A stretch of DNA of 54,157 nt, taken from the NCBI GenBank assembly GCA_903908605.1, contig CAIVSQ010000190.1, positions 1 to 54,157 on the forward strand, read 5' to 3'. Made by a program: the position numbers and the translations under genes. Below the pieces are notes generated by a model that was given only the letters and a program-made list of their open reading frames with translations, was not told where the DNA came from and did no database searches. This DNA comes from an uncultured Anaerolineae bacterium (lineage in GTDB: Bacteria; Chloroflexota; Anaerolineae; Anaerolineales; Villigracilaceae). Shown piece by piece: positions 9,277-16,609 of the stretch (position 1 is the first letter of the stretch; every line of letters starts with the position of its first letter).

Positions 9277-10202
9277 CACGGCCTCCAGAAGTAATTTTCC
9301 ATGTTATTGCCACAATAGATGTCACCGGTCTGGGTGACGAGCAGGGCATGCAAGTGCGGTCGTGCGTCAATCCAGGCCATGCCCTGCAGGCTGCCCAGGA
9401 TCAGGATTGTTTTGGCGGCCATTTCGGCCTCGGTGGTGGTTGGTGCAATCACGCTGACGGCTGTCAGATCGGTGGCGGCCGGTTGGCCGGTGCGTGGATC
9501 GAGGATATGGTGGTTCCACTTGCCATCCTGTTTCCAGCGGCGGTAATCGGTGCCTGAGGTGGCGATGCCGCCCTGTGGGATCATGACGGTGGTGATGATT
9601 TCACCTGGTCTGAACGGGTCCGAGATGGTCACGGGCCAGGGTTGGTCGCCAGCTAATTTTTCGGTGATAAACATATCGCCACCTGCGCTGACCAGTGCGG
9701 GCCCATGCTTGCCGAGGCGTTTGGCCGCTTTCATGGCGGCCCAGCCCTTGGCCACCCCGCCAAAATCCAGGCGCATGTCGGCTGGCAGGCAAATGCTGCG
9801 GGTGGAGCGCTCGCTCTCGACTTCCTGGATGGACGGGGCCTGGGTCCAGCTGTTGCGTGGGTTGGCGGGGCGTTCATCGGCCAGCTGGTCGAAACTGTGG
9901 TCGTAACCGGCCAGTTCCAGGGCTTTCAGCATGGTCACGCGTACCAGCCCATCGCTCAGTTTTTCTGCTTTTTCGGCTTCGCGGTAGACATCCCAGAGGG
10001 TTGTGCTGACTTTGAGCGGCCAGCCGGCGGCGCGATTTAAGCTGTTGAGCTCACTATCGCTGCGAAAGCGGCTGAGGGTCTGTTCCCATCCCTCAAACCA
10101 GCCGGGTACCTGTGAGAGCAGGTCCTCTGTGTGGGGCGATGAGCTTTCAAGCATGGCGATCATGCCGCAGCCCATCGCCCTGAAATCGATACGGTAGAGC
10201 AT
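9276..10202 (-). CDS. apbE: FAD:protein FMN transferase ApbE
   Basis: This 308-residue protein has the ApbE hallmarks: LDFGGVAKGWA, the active-site region SAGGDM, GIATSGTDYRRW...HHILDPRTGQP and AEMAAKTILILG for Mg2+/FAD binding. ApbE attaches FMN through a phosphoester bond to a Thr/Ser in extracytoplasmic flavoproteins. No secretion signal or lipobox is evident at the N-terminus (MLYRIDFRAMGCGM), so it may act in the cytoplasm. Its start and stop overlap both neighbours, showing tight co-expression with the small anchored proteins and the heme membrane protein. No canonical FMN-binding domain target is encoded next to it. Confidence 0.92.
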   Translation of the reverse strand: MLYRIDFRAMGCGMIAMLESSSPHTEDLLSQVPGWFEGWEQTLSRFRSDSELNSLNRAAGWPLKVSTTLWDVYREAEKAEKLSDGLVRVTMLKALELAGYDHSFDQLADERPANPRNSWTQAPSIQEVESERSTRSICLPADMRLDFGGVAKGWAAMKAAKRLGKHGPALVSAGGDMFITEKLAGDQPWPVTISDPFRPGEIITTVMIPQGGIATSGTDYRRWKQDGKWNHHILDPRTGQPAATDLTAVSVIAPTTTEAEMAAKTILILGSLQGMAWIDARPHLHALLVTQTGDIYCGNNMENYFWRP

Positions 10203-10573
10203 TACTTTGAAGAGCCGGACGGGGGTGGATTGGAGGGTTTTGGCGCCGGCGCCGGGTTTTTGTTGGTGTTATTTTTCTTTTTGCTGGTCGGGTTGGAGGC
10301 GGACACCTGAACGATTTGCTGCTGGGGTGCCGTACCGCCAAAGATGATTTTTACTGGTCTGAGTGCGAAGGAGGCGGTTGCGGTAGGTACCGCAGTGGCT
10401 TCTTCAGGGGTGGGCGGTTCGGTTGGGACCGGTGTGGCCTGTGCCTGGGCAACGGCCTGGTTCTTATCCGGGCTGGCAAACATATTCCAGAGTACCAGGG
10501 TGGTGGTGATTGCCACGGCCGTGATGGCCATTTGAACTTCTGCCCAGCTTTTTGCTTTTGGTTTGTTATTCAT
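10202..10573 (-). CDS. Small membrane-anchored protein with Thr/Pro linker
   Basis: This 123-residue protein has one N-terminal membrane segment (about residues 12-34), a TPVPTEPPTPEEATAVPTATAS linker region typical of exported Chloroflexota proteins, a short conserved-looking strand segment (FALRPVKIIFGGTAPQQQIVQVSAS) and a Lys/Asn/Pro-rich tail. ATG 10573 follows AGGTG; a GTG at 10582 is possible. It overlaps apbE. The tail resembles that of the preceding gene product, so the two may form a pair at the outer face of the membrane. No known family. Confidence 0.6.
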   Translation of the reverse strand: MNNKPKAKSWAEVQMAITAVAITTTLVLWNMFASPDKNQAVAQAQATPVPTEPPTPEEATAVPTATASFALRPVKIIFGGTAPQQQIVQVSASNPTSKKKNNTNKNPAPAPKPSNPPPSGSSK

Positions 10574-10585
10574 GGCAGGCACCTG

Positions 10586-11104
10586 TTAGTCGTCCTTCTT
10601 GTCGTCATCCTGCTTGTCGTCGCCAGGAGGATTGGCGGGGGGTGGGTTGGTGTTGTTGTTATCATTGTTCTTCTTGTGCTTCTTTGGCGCGGGGGTCGGG
10701 TCGATCGTCACCACGCTGGCTTGCAGTTTGGTCTGGACCAGGACTTGTTTATCCAGTCCGATGTAGACAATTTCGCCCGTGCTGAAAACGACCTTGTAGC
10801 AATTGACGCCCTGGTAGGTGGTGCTTTCCACGCTGTAGACAGCCTGATTGTTGATGGCGGTTGCGGCAAGCACGGCGGCTGCTTCGGGACCAAGCGGAGG
10901 TTCAACGGTGGGGACGGCTGTTTCAGTCGGCTGATCGGTGGCGGTGGGCAGATCCTGGACCACGCTGACTTGCTGAACTTCGGCCTGGGCGGGAGCCACG
11001 GCGGCCTGGGTAGTGTTGCTGATCTTTGTTACGACGCCGAATAAAATCGCCAGGACAAAGGCGGTCAGGGTTGCTGATATGAATAATGCACTTTTAGGGT
11101 TCAT
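10586..11104 (-). CDS. Anchored PepSY-like protein
   Basis: This 172-residue protein has an N-terminal membrane anchor (residues 7-27), a Thr/Pro linker, a compact domain (about 75-130, AAAVLAATAINNQAVYSVESTTYQGVNCYKVVFSTGEIVYIGLDKQVL) with the helix-strand-strand pattern of PepSY domains, and a low-complexity Lys/Asn/Pro/Asp tail. PepSY domains often accompany flavin- or heme-based membrane redox proteins. GGAGATAAC precedes ATG 11104. It is the first gene of the operon that includes apbE and the ferric-reductase-like protein, so a scaffold or electron-transfer role on the outer face is inferred. Confidence 0.6.
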   Translation of the reverse strand: MNPKSALFISATLTAFVLAILFGVVTKISNTTQAAVAPAQAEVQQVSVVQDLPTATDQPTETAVPTVEPPLGPEAAAVLAATAINNQAVYSVESTTYQGVNCYKVVFSTGEIVYIGLDKQVLVQTKLQASVVTIDPTPAPKKHKKNNDNNNTNPPPANPPGDDKQDDDKKDD

Positions 11105-11241
11105 TGTTATCTCCAATTGTTAGGTGAAAGTCTTAGTTGCCGGTTCTTGTTTATTTGTCGTTGTATGTGCAAAAAAGTTATGTCGACTTTTGATCTCTTA
11201 TCTATTCCTAATCTTTTGTACACAATTTGTCCATAATAGTG

Positions 11242-11272
11242 CACAACCGGACCCAATGAGGATCCGGTTGTG
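11242..11272 (-). terminator. Hairpin after the DUF4349 gene
   Basis: CACAACCGGA and TCCGGTTGTG form a 10-bp stem with an 11-base loop, 28 bases past the stop of the DUF4349 gene. There is no U-run, so it may be a weak terminator or an mRNA 3'-end stabiliser. Confidence 0.5.
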
Positions 11273-11299
11273 TGATGAAAACGATTTATTTGGTGGGGG

Positions 11300-12280
11300 T
11301 TATTTTTTTGTACGGCGTTTGAACAGCCAGTACACGCCCCAAGCCAGCAGCAGGGGTGGCCCAAGCAGTGGGATGACGACCATGATCAGCCAGATGGCCA
11401 GTTCTGCCAGGCCTTGATATATGCTGACGATGGTATTGCCGGCCTGATGCATGGTCCTGCCAGGCTGCCAGGGTTCGGGGGTTGGGCTGGGCATCAGGGT
11501 GGGGGTCGGCGCGGGTGTAAGGGGGGGGATATCCGGTTCCAGCTGGATGGTGATGGTCGAGAAGGCTGAGCGGTTGGCGAGGTAATTCATGCGGCCTTTG
11601 ACCTGTTCGATCTGGCCTTCGATATTGGTCAGTTCCTGGTTGATCCGCAGGGATTCCTCGACAGTTTTGGCATCCACCAGGAAGGCGCGGATGCGGTCAC
11701 GCGTGGCCTGCAGGTTGCCGAGCTGCGATTCAAGGTCGACGTACTCACTGGTGACATCCTCGCCCGAGGCGTTTTCATCGAGGACGCGGACGGCGAGGGT
11801 ACGCAGGCGGCGGATGGCGGCTTCAAACTGGTCGACCGGCACGCCGATGCTGATGGTGGCGTATTTATAGTTTTGATCATTGACGGGCTGGTACCAGCTG
11901 CGCGAGGAGACGACGTAGCCACCCAGGTCTCCAACCACCTGTAAAACCCGGTCAATGGCGTTATCGGTATTTTCCACCAACAGGCGGGTTTCCCCGTTCT
12001 TGATGATCTTGTGGTTGGGCTGGGCGTTAATCAACGCATCCGGGCCGGTCTGAACCGTGACAAAACCAGGCTGCGGGTTGGTGGTGGTCTGCCCGGCATC
12101 GGTTTTGGGCAAGGCCTCTGCCGCTGTATCCAGGGCGGGTACAGCAGCGTACAGGTCAGCCTGCTTGGCGGCGCTGGGTGCTTGTGCGGCAGGCGCCTGG
12201 GTTAGGGCTGGGCCACAGGCTGTCAGCACCAGCATGGCCAGCATCAGGACAAAAAAAGTGCTGCGGACGATATTCTTCAT
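11300..12280 (-). CDS. DUF4349 lipoprotein
   Basis: This 326-residue protein has a lipoprotein signal peptide with lipobox LTAC (Cys22), a disordered Ala/Gln/Pro stretch and a DUF4349 domain (about 95-255) containing an antiparallel coiled coil (SEYVDLESQLGNLQATRDRIRAFLVDAKTVEESLRINQELTNIEGQIEQVKGRMNYL shortened here as the helical core). A PTPTLMPSPTPEP linker and a C-terminal membrane segment with an RRTKK stop-transfer follow. It would be anchored at both ends on the outer face of the membrane. The family has no assigned function; envelope-structure or stress roles are guesses. A ribosome binding site GGAGG precedes the start. Confidence 0.85.
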   Translation of the reverse strand: MKNIVRSTFFVLMLAMLVLTACGPALTQAPAAQAPSAAKQADLYAAVPALDTAAEALPKTDAGQTTTNPQPGFVTVQTGPDALINAQPNHKIIKNGETRLLVENTDNAIDRVLQVVGDLGGYVVSSRSWYQPVNDQNYKYATISIGVPVDQFEAAIRRLRTLAVRVLDENASGEDVTSEYVDLESQLGNLQATRDRIRAFLVDAKTVEESLRINQELTNIEGQIEQVKGRMNYLANRSAFSTITIQLEPDIPPLTPAPTPTLMPSPTPEPWQPGRTMHQAGNTIVSIYQGLAELAIWLIMVVIPLLGPPLLLAWGVYWLFKRRTKK

Positions 12281-12337
12281 GCGATCCTCCTTTGTTGCGT
12301 CGGCCCACCATGGACAAAGGTGTCGCTGGTGGATCTA

Positions 12338-12368
12338 TCTGCCCGGCTCGGCGTGCCGGGCAGATAGG
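12338..12368 (-). terminator. Hairpin after the M14 peptidase gene
   Basis: TATCTGCCCGGC and GCCGGGCAGATA form a 12-bp GC-rich stem, about 70 bases beyond the peptidase stop codon. No clear U-run follows on the minus strand. It lies between two co-directional genes and probably separates their transcripts. Confidence 0.55.
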
Positions 12369-12439
12369 ATGGGGTGAACTTGCATCCATCAGACGTATAG
12401 CAGGAGCGCTTTGTTCCGGGGCGAGTCACCCGGCCGGGG

Positions 12440-14125
12440 TCAGGGCAGGTCCATGCGGGTGCGTACCAGGCCGGCACGATCGTGGCGGGCGGTCAGTTCA
12501 ATGCTGCCGCCCTGGGGGGCATGGATGACCCAATCGACCTTGACCTGTTCAAGGTTGGATTCATCCGATTCATCGACCATGGCAGGTTTGTAAGCCCGGC
12601 CTTCGAGCTGGCTAAGTTCTTCGCGGGGCTTGCCCGATTGTAGTGTGGCCCCTGCGGGCAGGCTGATCTCAGCGATCACACCGCGTACGACTTTTTTGTC
12701 GAGTGCTTTTTTTGTGATGTAAGAGGGCAGCCAGCCCGTGTTTTCAACCACCAGCCGGACACGGTAGGTATCTTTTCCGATGGGGGTCAGGCTGCTCTCG
12801 CGAATGGCCAATTGGGGCAGGATTAATGCGCTCCAGATCAGCCAGCCCGGGAAGCGTTGCAGCTCTTTTTCGAGAAATGCCGCCGGTGGGTTGGTCCAGG
12901 TGTGCAGCGAGTCCCAGCCACCCAGTTCCACTTTGCCAAGCTGTGGATGCTGGTATTCGTACCAGTTTACAAAGCCTGACTCGCCCAGCTTCTCATCACT
13001 CCATTTGAGCAGCTTGAAATCATCCTCGAGCGGGTGCTCGCGGTACCAGTCGATTAACTTGTATTTTTCGATGCCGGCCTGGGTTTGCGGGCTCCAAATC
13101 TCAACCGTCCAGGCAAACATGCCAAAATGATCGTACAGCCAGGTATCGAAGCCGCCGGTGATGACTGTTTTGGGGTGGTATTTGAAATCATGGAAGATGG
13201 AAACATTCGGGTAGCCGGTCATCTCGGTGCCCTGCGCGCCGATTTTCTGGTAGGTCCACAGGTCTTCGGCCGGGAAGTCATCGTCCGGGCGGTCGTCATA
13301 AGGCCGCAGCAGCACCCCGCTCATGGTGTGAAAGGTGATTGCGCTGCTGATATTGGGATGCTTGATGATGAATTCTGCCAGGTTGCGTGTTTCAGGCTCG
13401 CTGATGGGGTAAGGTCCCGCACCTTGCTGGTCCACTTCCTGGCGCCAGTTGAAAGGAAAGTTGCGGTTTAAATCCAGGCCTTCTTTGGGCCCTTGCACCC
13501 GGATGGTGGTGCCATCGTAGTTTCGCAGCATTCCCTCGGGCAGGATGCGGTAATACTGCCCGTCTTGTTCAACCGGGTCGCGTCTCATCATCAGGCGTGG
13601 ATCATCCGGGTGACATTTCCAGGTGCCGTTGCGGTCTGGAATGCGCATGGAGAGGATGCGGCCGTCGCCATCCAGGTCTTCATTGGCGATCAACCCATCG
13701 ACCGGTTCCTCATCATAGGGGTACGGGCGGGTGCTGGAGCGGATGACCTTGGGCCGGTCGGCCAGGGCCCACTCGGCCCCATCCGGGTTGACGCGCGGGC
13801 AGATGTAGAAGGCACGCGTATCCAGGACGCGGGTTACGTTGGGGTCCTTTCCGTAGCCGCTGATCAGCGCGTTGAGGAAATACAGGTTGGCAGCCGAGGC
13901 GGCCAGTTCTGAGGCATGGATGTTGCCATCCACCCACAGGGCGGGTTTTTCTAGGTCGGGGCCGCTTTGAAAGTTGGTGACCGTCAACAGCCAGACATCT
14001 CGACCCTCGTGGCTCTTGCCGATTGATTCGATTTTTGCCAGGCCGGGGTTTTCCTGGGCGAAGGCTTGCAGCAAGCTGGTTAATTCGTCGTAACGGTAAT
14101 AGCGGTCAAATTTGATTGCGGGCAT
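12440..14125 (-). CDS. M14-family zinc carboxypeptidase
   Basis: This 561-residue metallopeptidase has the M14 zinc ligands in DGNIHASELAAS (H70, E73) and in AITFHTMSG, a substrate-binding region EGLDLNRNFPFNW and the catalytic Glu in AWTVEIWSPQ. An extra C-terminal beta-rich domain (about 430-561, RVRLVVENTGWLPSYITKKAL) resembles the added domain of large bacterial M14 members. There is no signal peptide, so it probably acts in the cytoplasm on peptides or peptidoglycan fragments. It stands alone, with hairpins or gaps on either side; GGAGA precedes ATG 14125. Confidence 0.9.
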   Translation of the reverse strand: MPAIKFDRYYRYDELTSLLQAFAQENPGLAKIESIGKSHEGRDVWLLTVTNFQSGPDLEKPALWVDGNIHASELAASAANLYFLNALISGYGKDPNVTRVLDTRAFYICPRVNPDGAEWALADRPKVIRSSTRPYPYDEEPVDGLIANEDLDGDGRILSMRIPDRNGTWKCHPDDPRLMMRRDPVEQDGQYYRILPEGMLRNYDGTTIRVQGPKEGLDLNRNFPFNWRQEVDQQGAGPYPISEPETRNLAEFIIKHPNISSAITFHTMSGVLLRPYDDRPDDDFPAEDLWTYQKIGAQGTEMTGYPNVSIFHDFKYHPKTVITGGFDTWLYDHFGMFAWTVEIWSPQTQAGIEKYKLIDWYREHPLEDDFKLLKWSDEKLGESGFVNWYEYQHPQLGKVELGGWDSLHTWTNPPAAFLEKELQRFPGWLIWSALILPQLAIRESSLTPIGKDTYRVRLVVENTGWLPSYITKKALDKKVVRGVIAEISLPAGATLQSGKPREELSQLEGRAYKPAMVDESDESNLEQVKVDWVIHAPQGGSIELTARHDRAGLVRTRMDLP

Positions 14126-14223
14126 GGCGAGTCTCCTGTGGAAACGTGAAAAAAGGGGAAATAATGGTCAAGAGTATAAAAAATAGCTGTTAACTGGGGG
14201 AAAATGGGGCAGCACGCTGATCC

Positions 14224-14640
14224 TCATGTGCGCGCCTGGTGGGCTTTTTGGGAGGCACGGGCCAACCCGAGGGCGATGGCCAAAGCCAGCAGGCTGGTTG
14301 CGTCAAAGATGATAAAGCGGGTGATGGAGGCCCGCAGGCTGGCGTGCTCGACGGGGATGGAGAGCAGCAGGGCGCTCTCGCCGATCAGCCCGATGGTCTG
14401 CATGACCAGGGCTTCGACCAGCGATACGATATGTCGGCGCGGGTGCCAGCAGGCCACCAGGTAGGGAATATTCCACATGATAAATAACAGGGCTGTTCCC
14501 TGCACGGCTGCCGTTCCGGGGATGCCGCTTAATTCAAAACCGGGAGCGTAAGCCCCCGGTGACAGAATGAATGCCAGCGCGGCCTGTAGATTCCAGGCGA
14601 TGACCATGCCGATCAGCACGCGCGCGGTTGCCAGTTGCAA
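14224..14640 (-). CDS. Small four-helix membrane protein
   Basis: This 138-residue protein has about four membrane segments (ARVLIGMVIAWNLQAALAFIL, AVQGTALLFIMWNIPYLVACW, IVSLVEALVMQTIGLIGESALLL and a last segment ending in LALAIALGLARA). I place the start at TTG 14640, 2 bases after the upstream stop and preceded by AAGGAA. The longer open frame to 14868 runs in a shadow frame of the DUF6951 gene and is not credible. I do not recognise the family. The tight link suggests a role with DUF6951. Confidence 0.55.
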   Translation of the reverse strand: MQLATARVLIGMVIAWNLQAALAFILSPGAYAPGFELSGIPGTAAVQGTALLFIMWNIPYLVACWHPRRHIVSLVEALVMQTIGLIGESALLLSIPVEHASLRASITRFIIFDATSLLALAIALGLARASQKAHQART

Positions 14641-14642
14641 GC

Positions 14643-14966
14643 TTATTCCTTGCGACTCTTGGTCAGCTTGATGGTCACTTCGGTGGGCAGGGCCAGGCCG
14701 GCTTCCACTTCCACGGCCTTGATGATCCCAACCGGAACCGGGCAGGCGGCGTGCGTGCAGTGTTTGATGCCCATTTCGTGGATCTTTGGCATGGCGCGTT
14801 TGAAAGATATTTCTTTGAACGGATCCACCTCGGTTAATTCTTCGCCCATACGCTGCATGGCGGCGCATTCACTGCTGATCTGCACCTTGCAGACCCGGCC
14901 CTCCATGTGGGTTTCAACCCGGGTGATAAAACCGCAATTGCCCGCAAAAATTTCAGCCTGTGCCAT
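14643..14966 (-). CDS. DUF6951 protein
   Basis: This 107-residue protein matches the small DUF6951 family found mostly in strict anaerobes and methanogens. Conserved features are CGFITRVE near the start, ISSECAAMQRMGEEL and the C-terminal HCTHAACPVPVGIIKAVEVEAGLALPTEVTIKL. Several cysteines (about positions 11, 27, 34, 70, 75) could bind metal, but no function is known. GGAGA lies upstream of ATG 14966, and a TATAAT (14986-14981) may provide its own promoter. It is followed 2 bases later by a membrane protein gene. Confidence 0.75.
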   Translation of the reverse strand: MAQAEIFAGNCGFITRVETHMEGRVCKVQISSECAAMQRMGEELTEVDPFKEISFKRAMPKIHEMGIKHCTHAACPVPVGIIKAVEVEAGLALPTEVTIKLTKSRKE

Positions 14967-15032
14967 CGAACTCTCCTGGAATTATATTTTGGCCTGGATG
15001 GCCGCTTGAAGCCTGTCCATAAAATGGGGATA

Positions 15033-15389
15033 TTAATCTTTGAAGCGCTGGTTGACCAGCGGGATGATATTGATGAACGGTTCTTCGTAAGGATGCAAGG
15101 TGCGGATGGCGGCAAGCGCCTGGCGTACCAACCCGACCGGGCAATTGATCTCTACTTTGCATTCTGCGCCGGTTTCCAGCTGGCCGACTTCGCCCTGGTA
15201 GGGGCTTGAGCCGGGCAAGGGGCGCCAGTAGCCACGCACTTCCGAGACGGCACAGCAGCTGTCATAATTCCCCACCCGGCCAGCTCCCAGGTCGGCCAGT
15301 GTCTGGCGCAGGGCGGTCAGATGGGATGGCGGGATGAAAATTTCCAGCTTGACTTCGGTTAATTCATCGAAGATGGACATGCCAGTCAT
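15033..15389 (-). CDS. NIF3/CutA-like protein (YqfO insert type)
   Basis: The 118-residue protein matches the stand-alone version of the insert domain of YqfO/NIF3 proteins, related to CutA: VKLEIFIPPSHLTALRQTLADLGAGRVGNYDSCC, then a GxxP..G.xGxxE-like strand and LRTLHPYEEPFINIIPL at the C-terminus. Such domains bind metal or act as trimeric sensors; the function is not established. I chose ATG 15389, 6 bases after the glycosyltransferase stop; another ATG lies at 15380. It closes the glycan gene run. Confidence 0.75.
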   Translation of the reverse strand: MTGMSIFDELTEVKLEIFIPPSHLTALRQTLADLGAGRVGNYDSCCAVSEVRGYWRPLPGSSPYQGEVGQLETGAECKVEINCPVGLVRQALAAIRTLHPYEEPFINIIPLVNQRFKD

Positions 15390-15394
15390 TTTGT

Positions 15395-16609
15395 TTACTT
15401 CGTCCCGGATGGGGCGGCGATAATATTTTCGAAAATTGCGCATAGCTTTTCCGCCATGCGTTCCCGGCTGAAGTGTTCTTCCAGGTATTGGCGGCCGTGC
15501 AGACCCAGGATGGCGGCGTGTTCACGGTCGGCTTCCAGGAATTGGATGGCGTTGGCCATGTCCTGTGCGTCGCCTGGGCGCGGGTAAACGCCGCAGTCGG
15601 CGTTCTCCACGACGTCGCGGATGACCCCATCAATGGCCAGCACCACTGGGCGACCAGCGGCCATGTAATCAAAGACCTTGTTGGGATAGGTGGTCTTGTA
15701 TTCCTCGAGCGGTTTCAGGATGGCGATGCATGCCTGTGAACCGGCCAGCGCGGAAGCCATCTCGTTTTTTGGCATGGAAGGCAGGAACAAAACGTTGTCC
15801 AGTTCCATTTCAGCGGCGCGGGTCTGTAAAGCGGCTTTTTCCTTGCCATCGCCCAGGAACACGATGCGTATGGCCGGGTTGGAGGCAAGCAGCCTGGCGC
15901 AGTCGAGGACGACATCCAGGTCGTTGGACATGCCGTGGGCTCCCGCGTACAGCACCACAAAATGATCGCCGAGCTGGTGGGCCTGGCGGAAATCGTGGCC
16001 ATCATCAAACGGGTGGAACATGCTCGGGTCCGCGCCGTTGGGCACCATCTCAACGGATTTGGCACCGCGGCTGAGTACATGGTCCACGTAGCCGGGGCTG
16101 TTGACGACCATCTGGTCGGCGTGGCGGTACAGGAAGCCTTCCAGCCACAGTGACATGCGGATCAGCAGCGGGTTTTTCAGCACGCCGACTGCGATGGCAA
16201 AATCAGGCCAAAGGTCGCGGACTTCAAAGAGAAAACGCGACCGTTTTAATCGGGCAAGCAACCAGGCGGTCATGCCCTGAAAGATGGGCGGCGAGGTGCC
16301 CCAGATCACATCCACATTCTTGACGCCCAGCCCGGTAATAAAGGAGGAGATCATGAAGGATAGGAAGGAAAAGATCCTGTGAACAAAGGATTTGTGCAGG
16401 GCGTTGTAAGTGTAGGCGCGCAGGATGGTGACACCATCGATGACTTCCTTGCGTTTGTGCGAGGAAGTGCCTGTCAGGTAGCTGACCGGGCTGGCGATGA
16501 CGGTTACCGTGTGGCCTTTTTGAACCAAAAAGCGCGCCAGTTCGTGGTGCCGGGTTCCGCCTGCTTCGTCCAGGGCTGCGAATGCCTGGTGGATGATGAG
16601 TATATTCAT
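15395..16609 (-). CDS. GT4-family glycosyltransferase (WbuB-like)
   Basis: This 404-residue enzyme has the GT-B fold of family GT4. The N-terminal acceptor domain begins MNILIIHQAFAALDEAGGTRHHELARFLVQKGHTVTVIAS, and the donor domain holds VVLYAGAHGMSNDLDVVLDCARLL and the nucleotide-sugar motif EYKTTYPNKVFDYMAAGRPVV (E...P.K..eYmA.G.PV). EVRDLWPD is typical of WbuB-type enzymes that transfer amino sugars in O-antigen or capsule synthesis. Its ATG overlaps the stop of the heparinase-like gene, a pairing seen in extracellular polysaccharide clusters. No other glycan genes are nearby. Confidence 0.9.
   Translation of the reverse strand: MNILIIHQAFAALDEAGGTRHHELARFLVQKGHTVTVIASPVSYLTGTSSHKRKEVIDGVTILRAYTYNALHKSFVHRIFSFLSFMISSFITGLGVKNVDVIWGTSPPIFQGMTAWLLARLKRSRFLFEVRDLWPDFAIAVGVLKNPLLIRMSLWLEGFLYRHADQMVVNSPGYVDHVLSRGAKSVEMVPNGADPSMFHPFDDGHDFRQAHQLGDHFVVLYAGAHGMSNDLDVVLDCARLLASNPAIRIVFLGDGKEKAALQTRAAEMELDNVLFLPSMPKNEMASALAGSQACIAILKPLEEYKTTYPNKVFDYMAAGRPVVLAIDGVIRDVVENADCGVYPRPGDAQDMANAIQFLEADREHAAILGLHGRQYLEEHFSRERMAEKLCAIFENIIAAPSGTK

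Noticed and set aside
14641..14868. N-terminal extension of the small membrane protein up to 14868
   Set aside because: It lies in a shadow frame over DUF6951 and reads as low-quality Arg/Gly/His-rich sequence.
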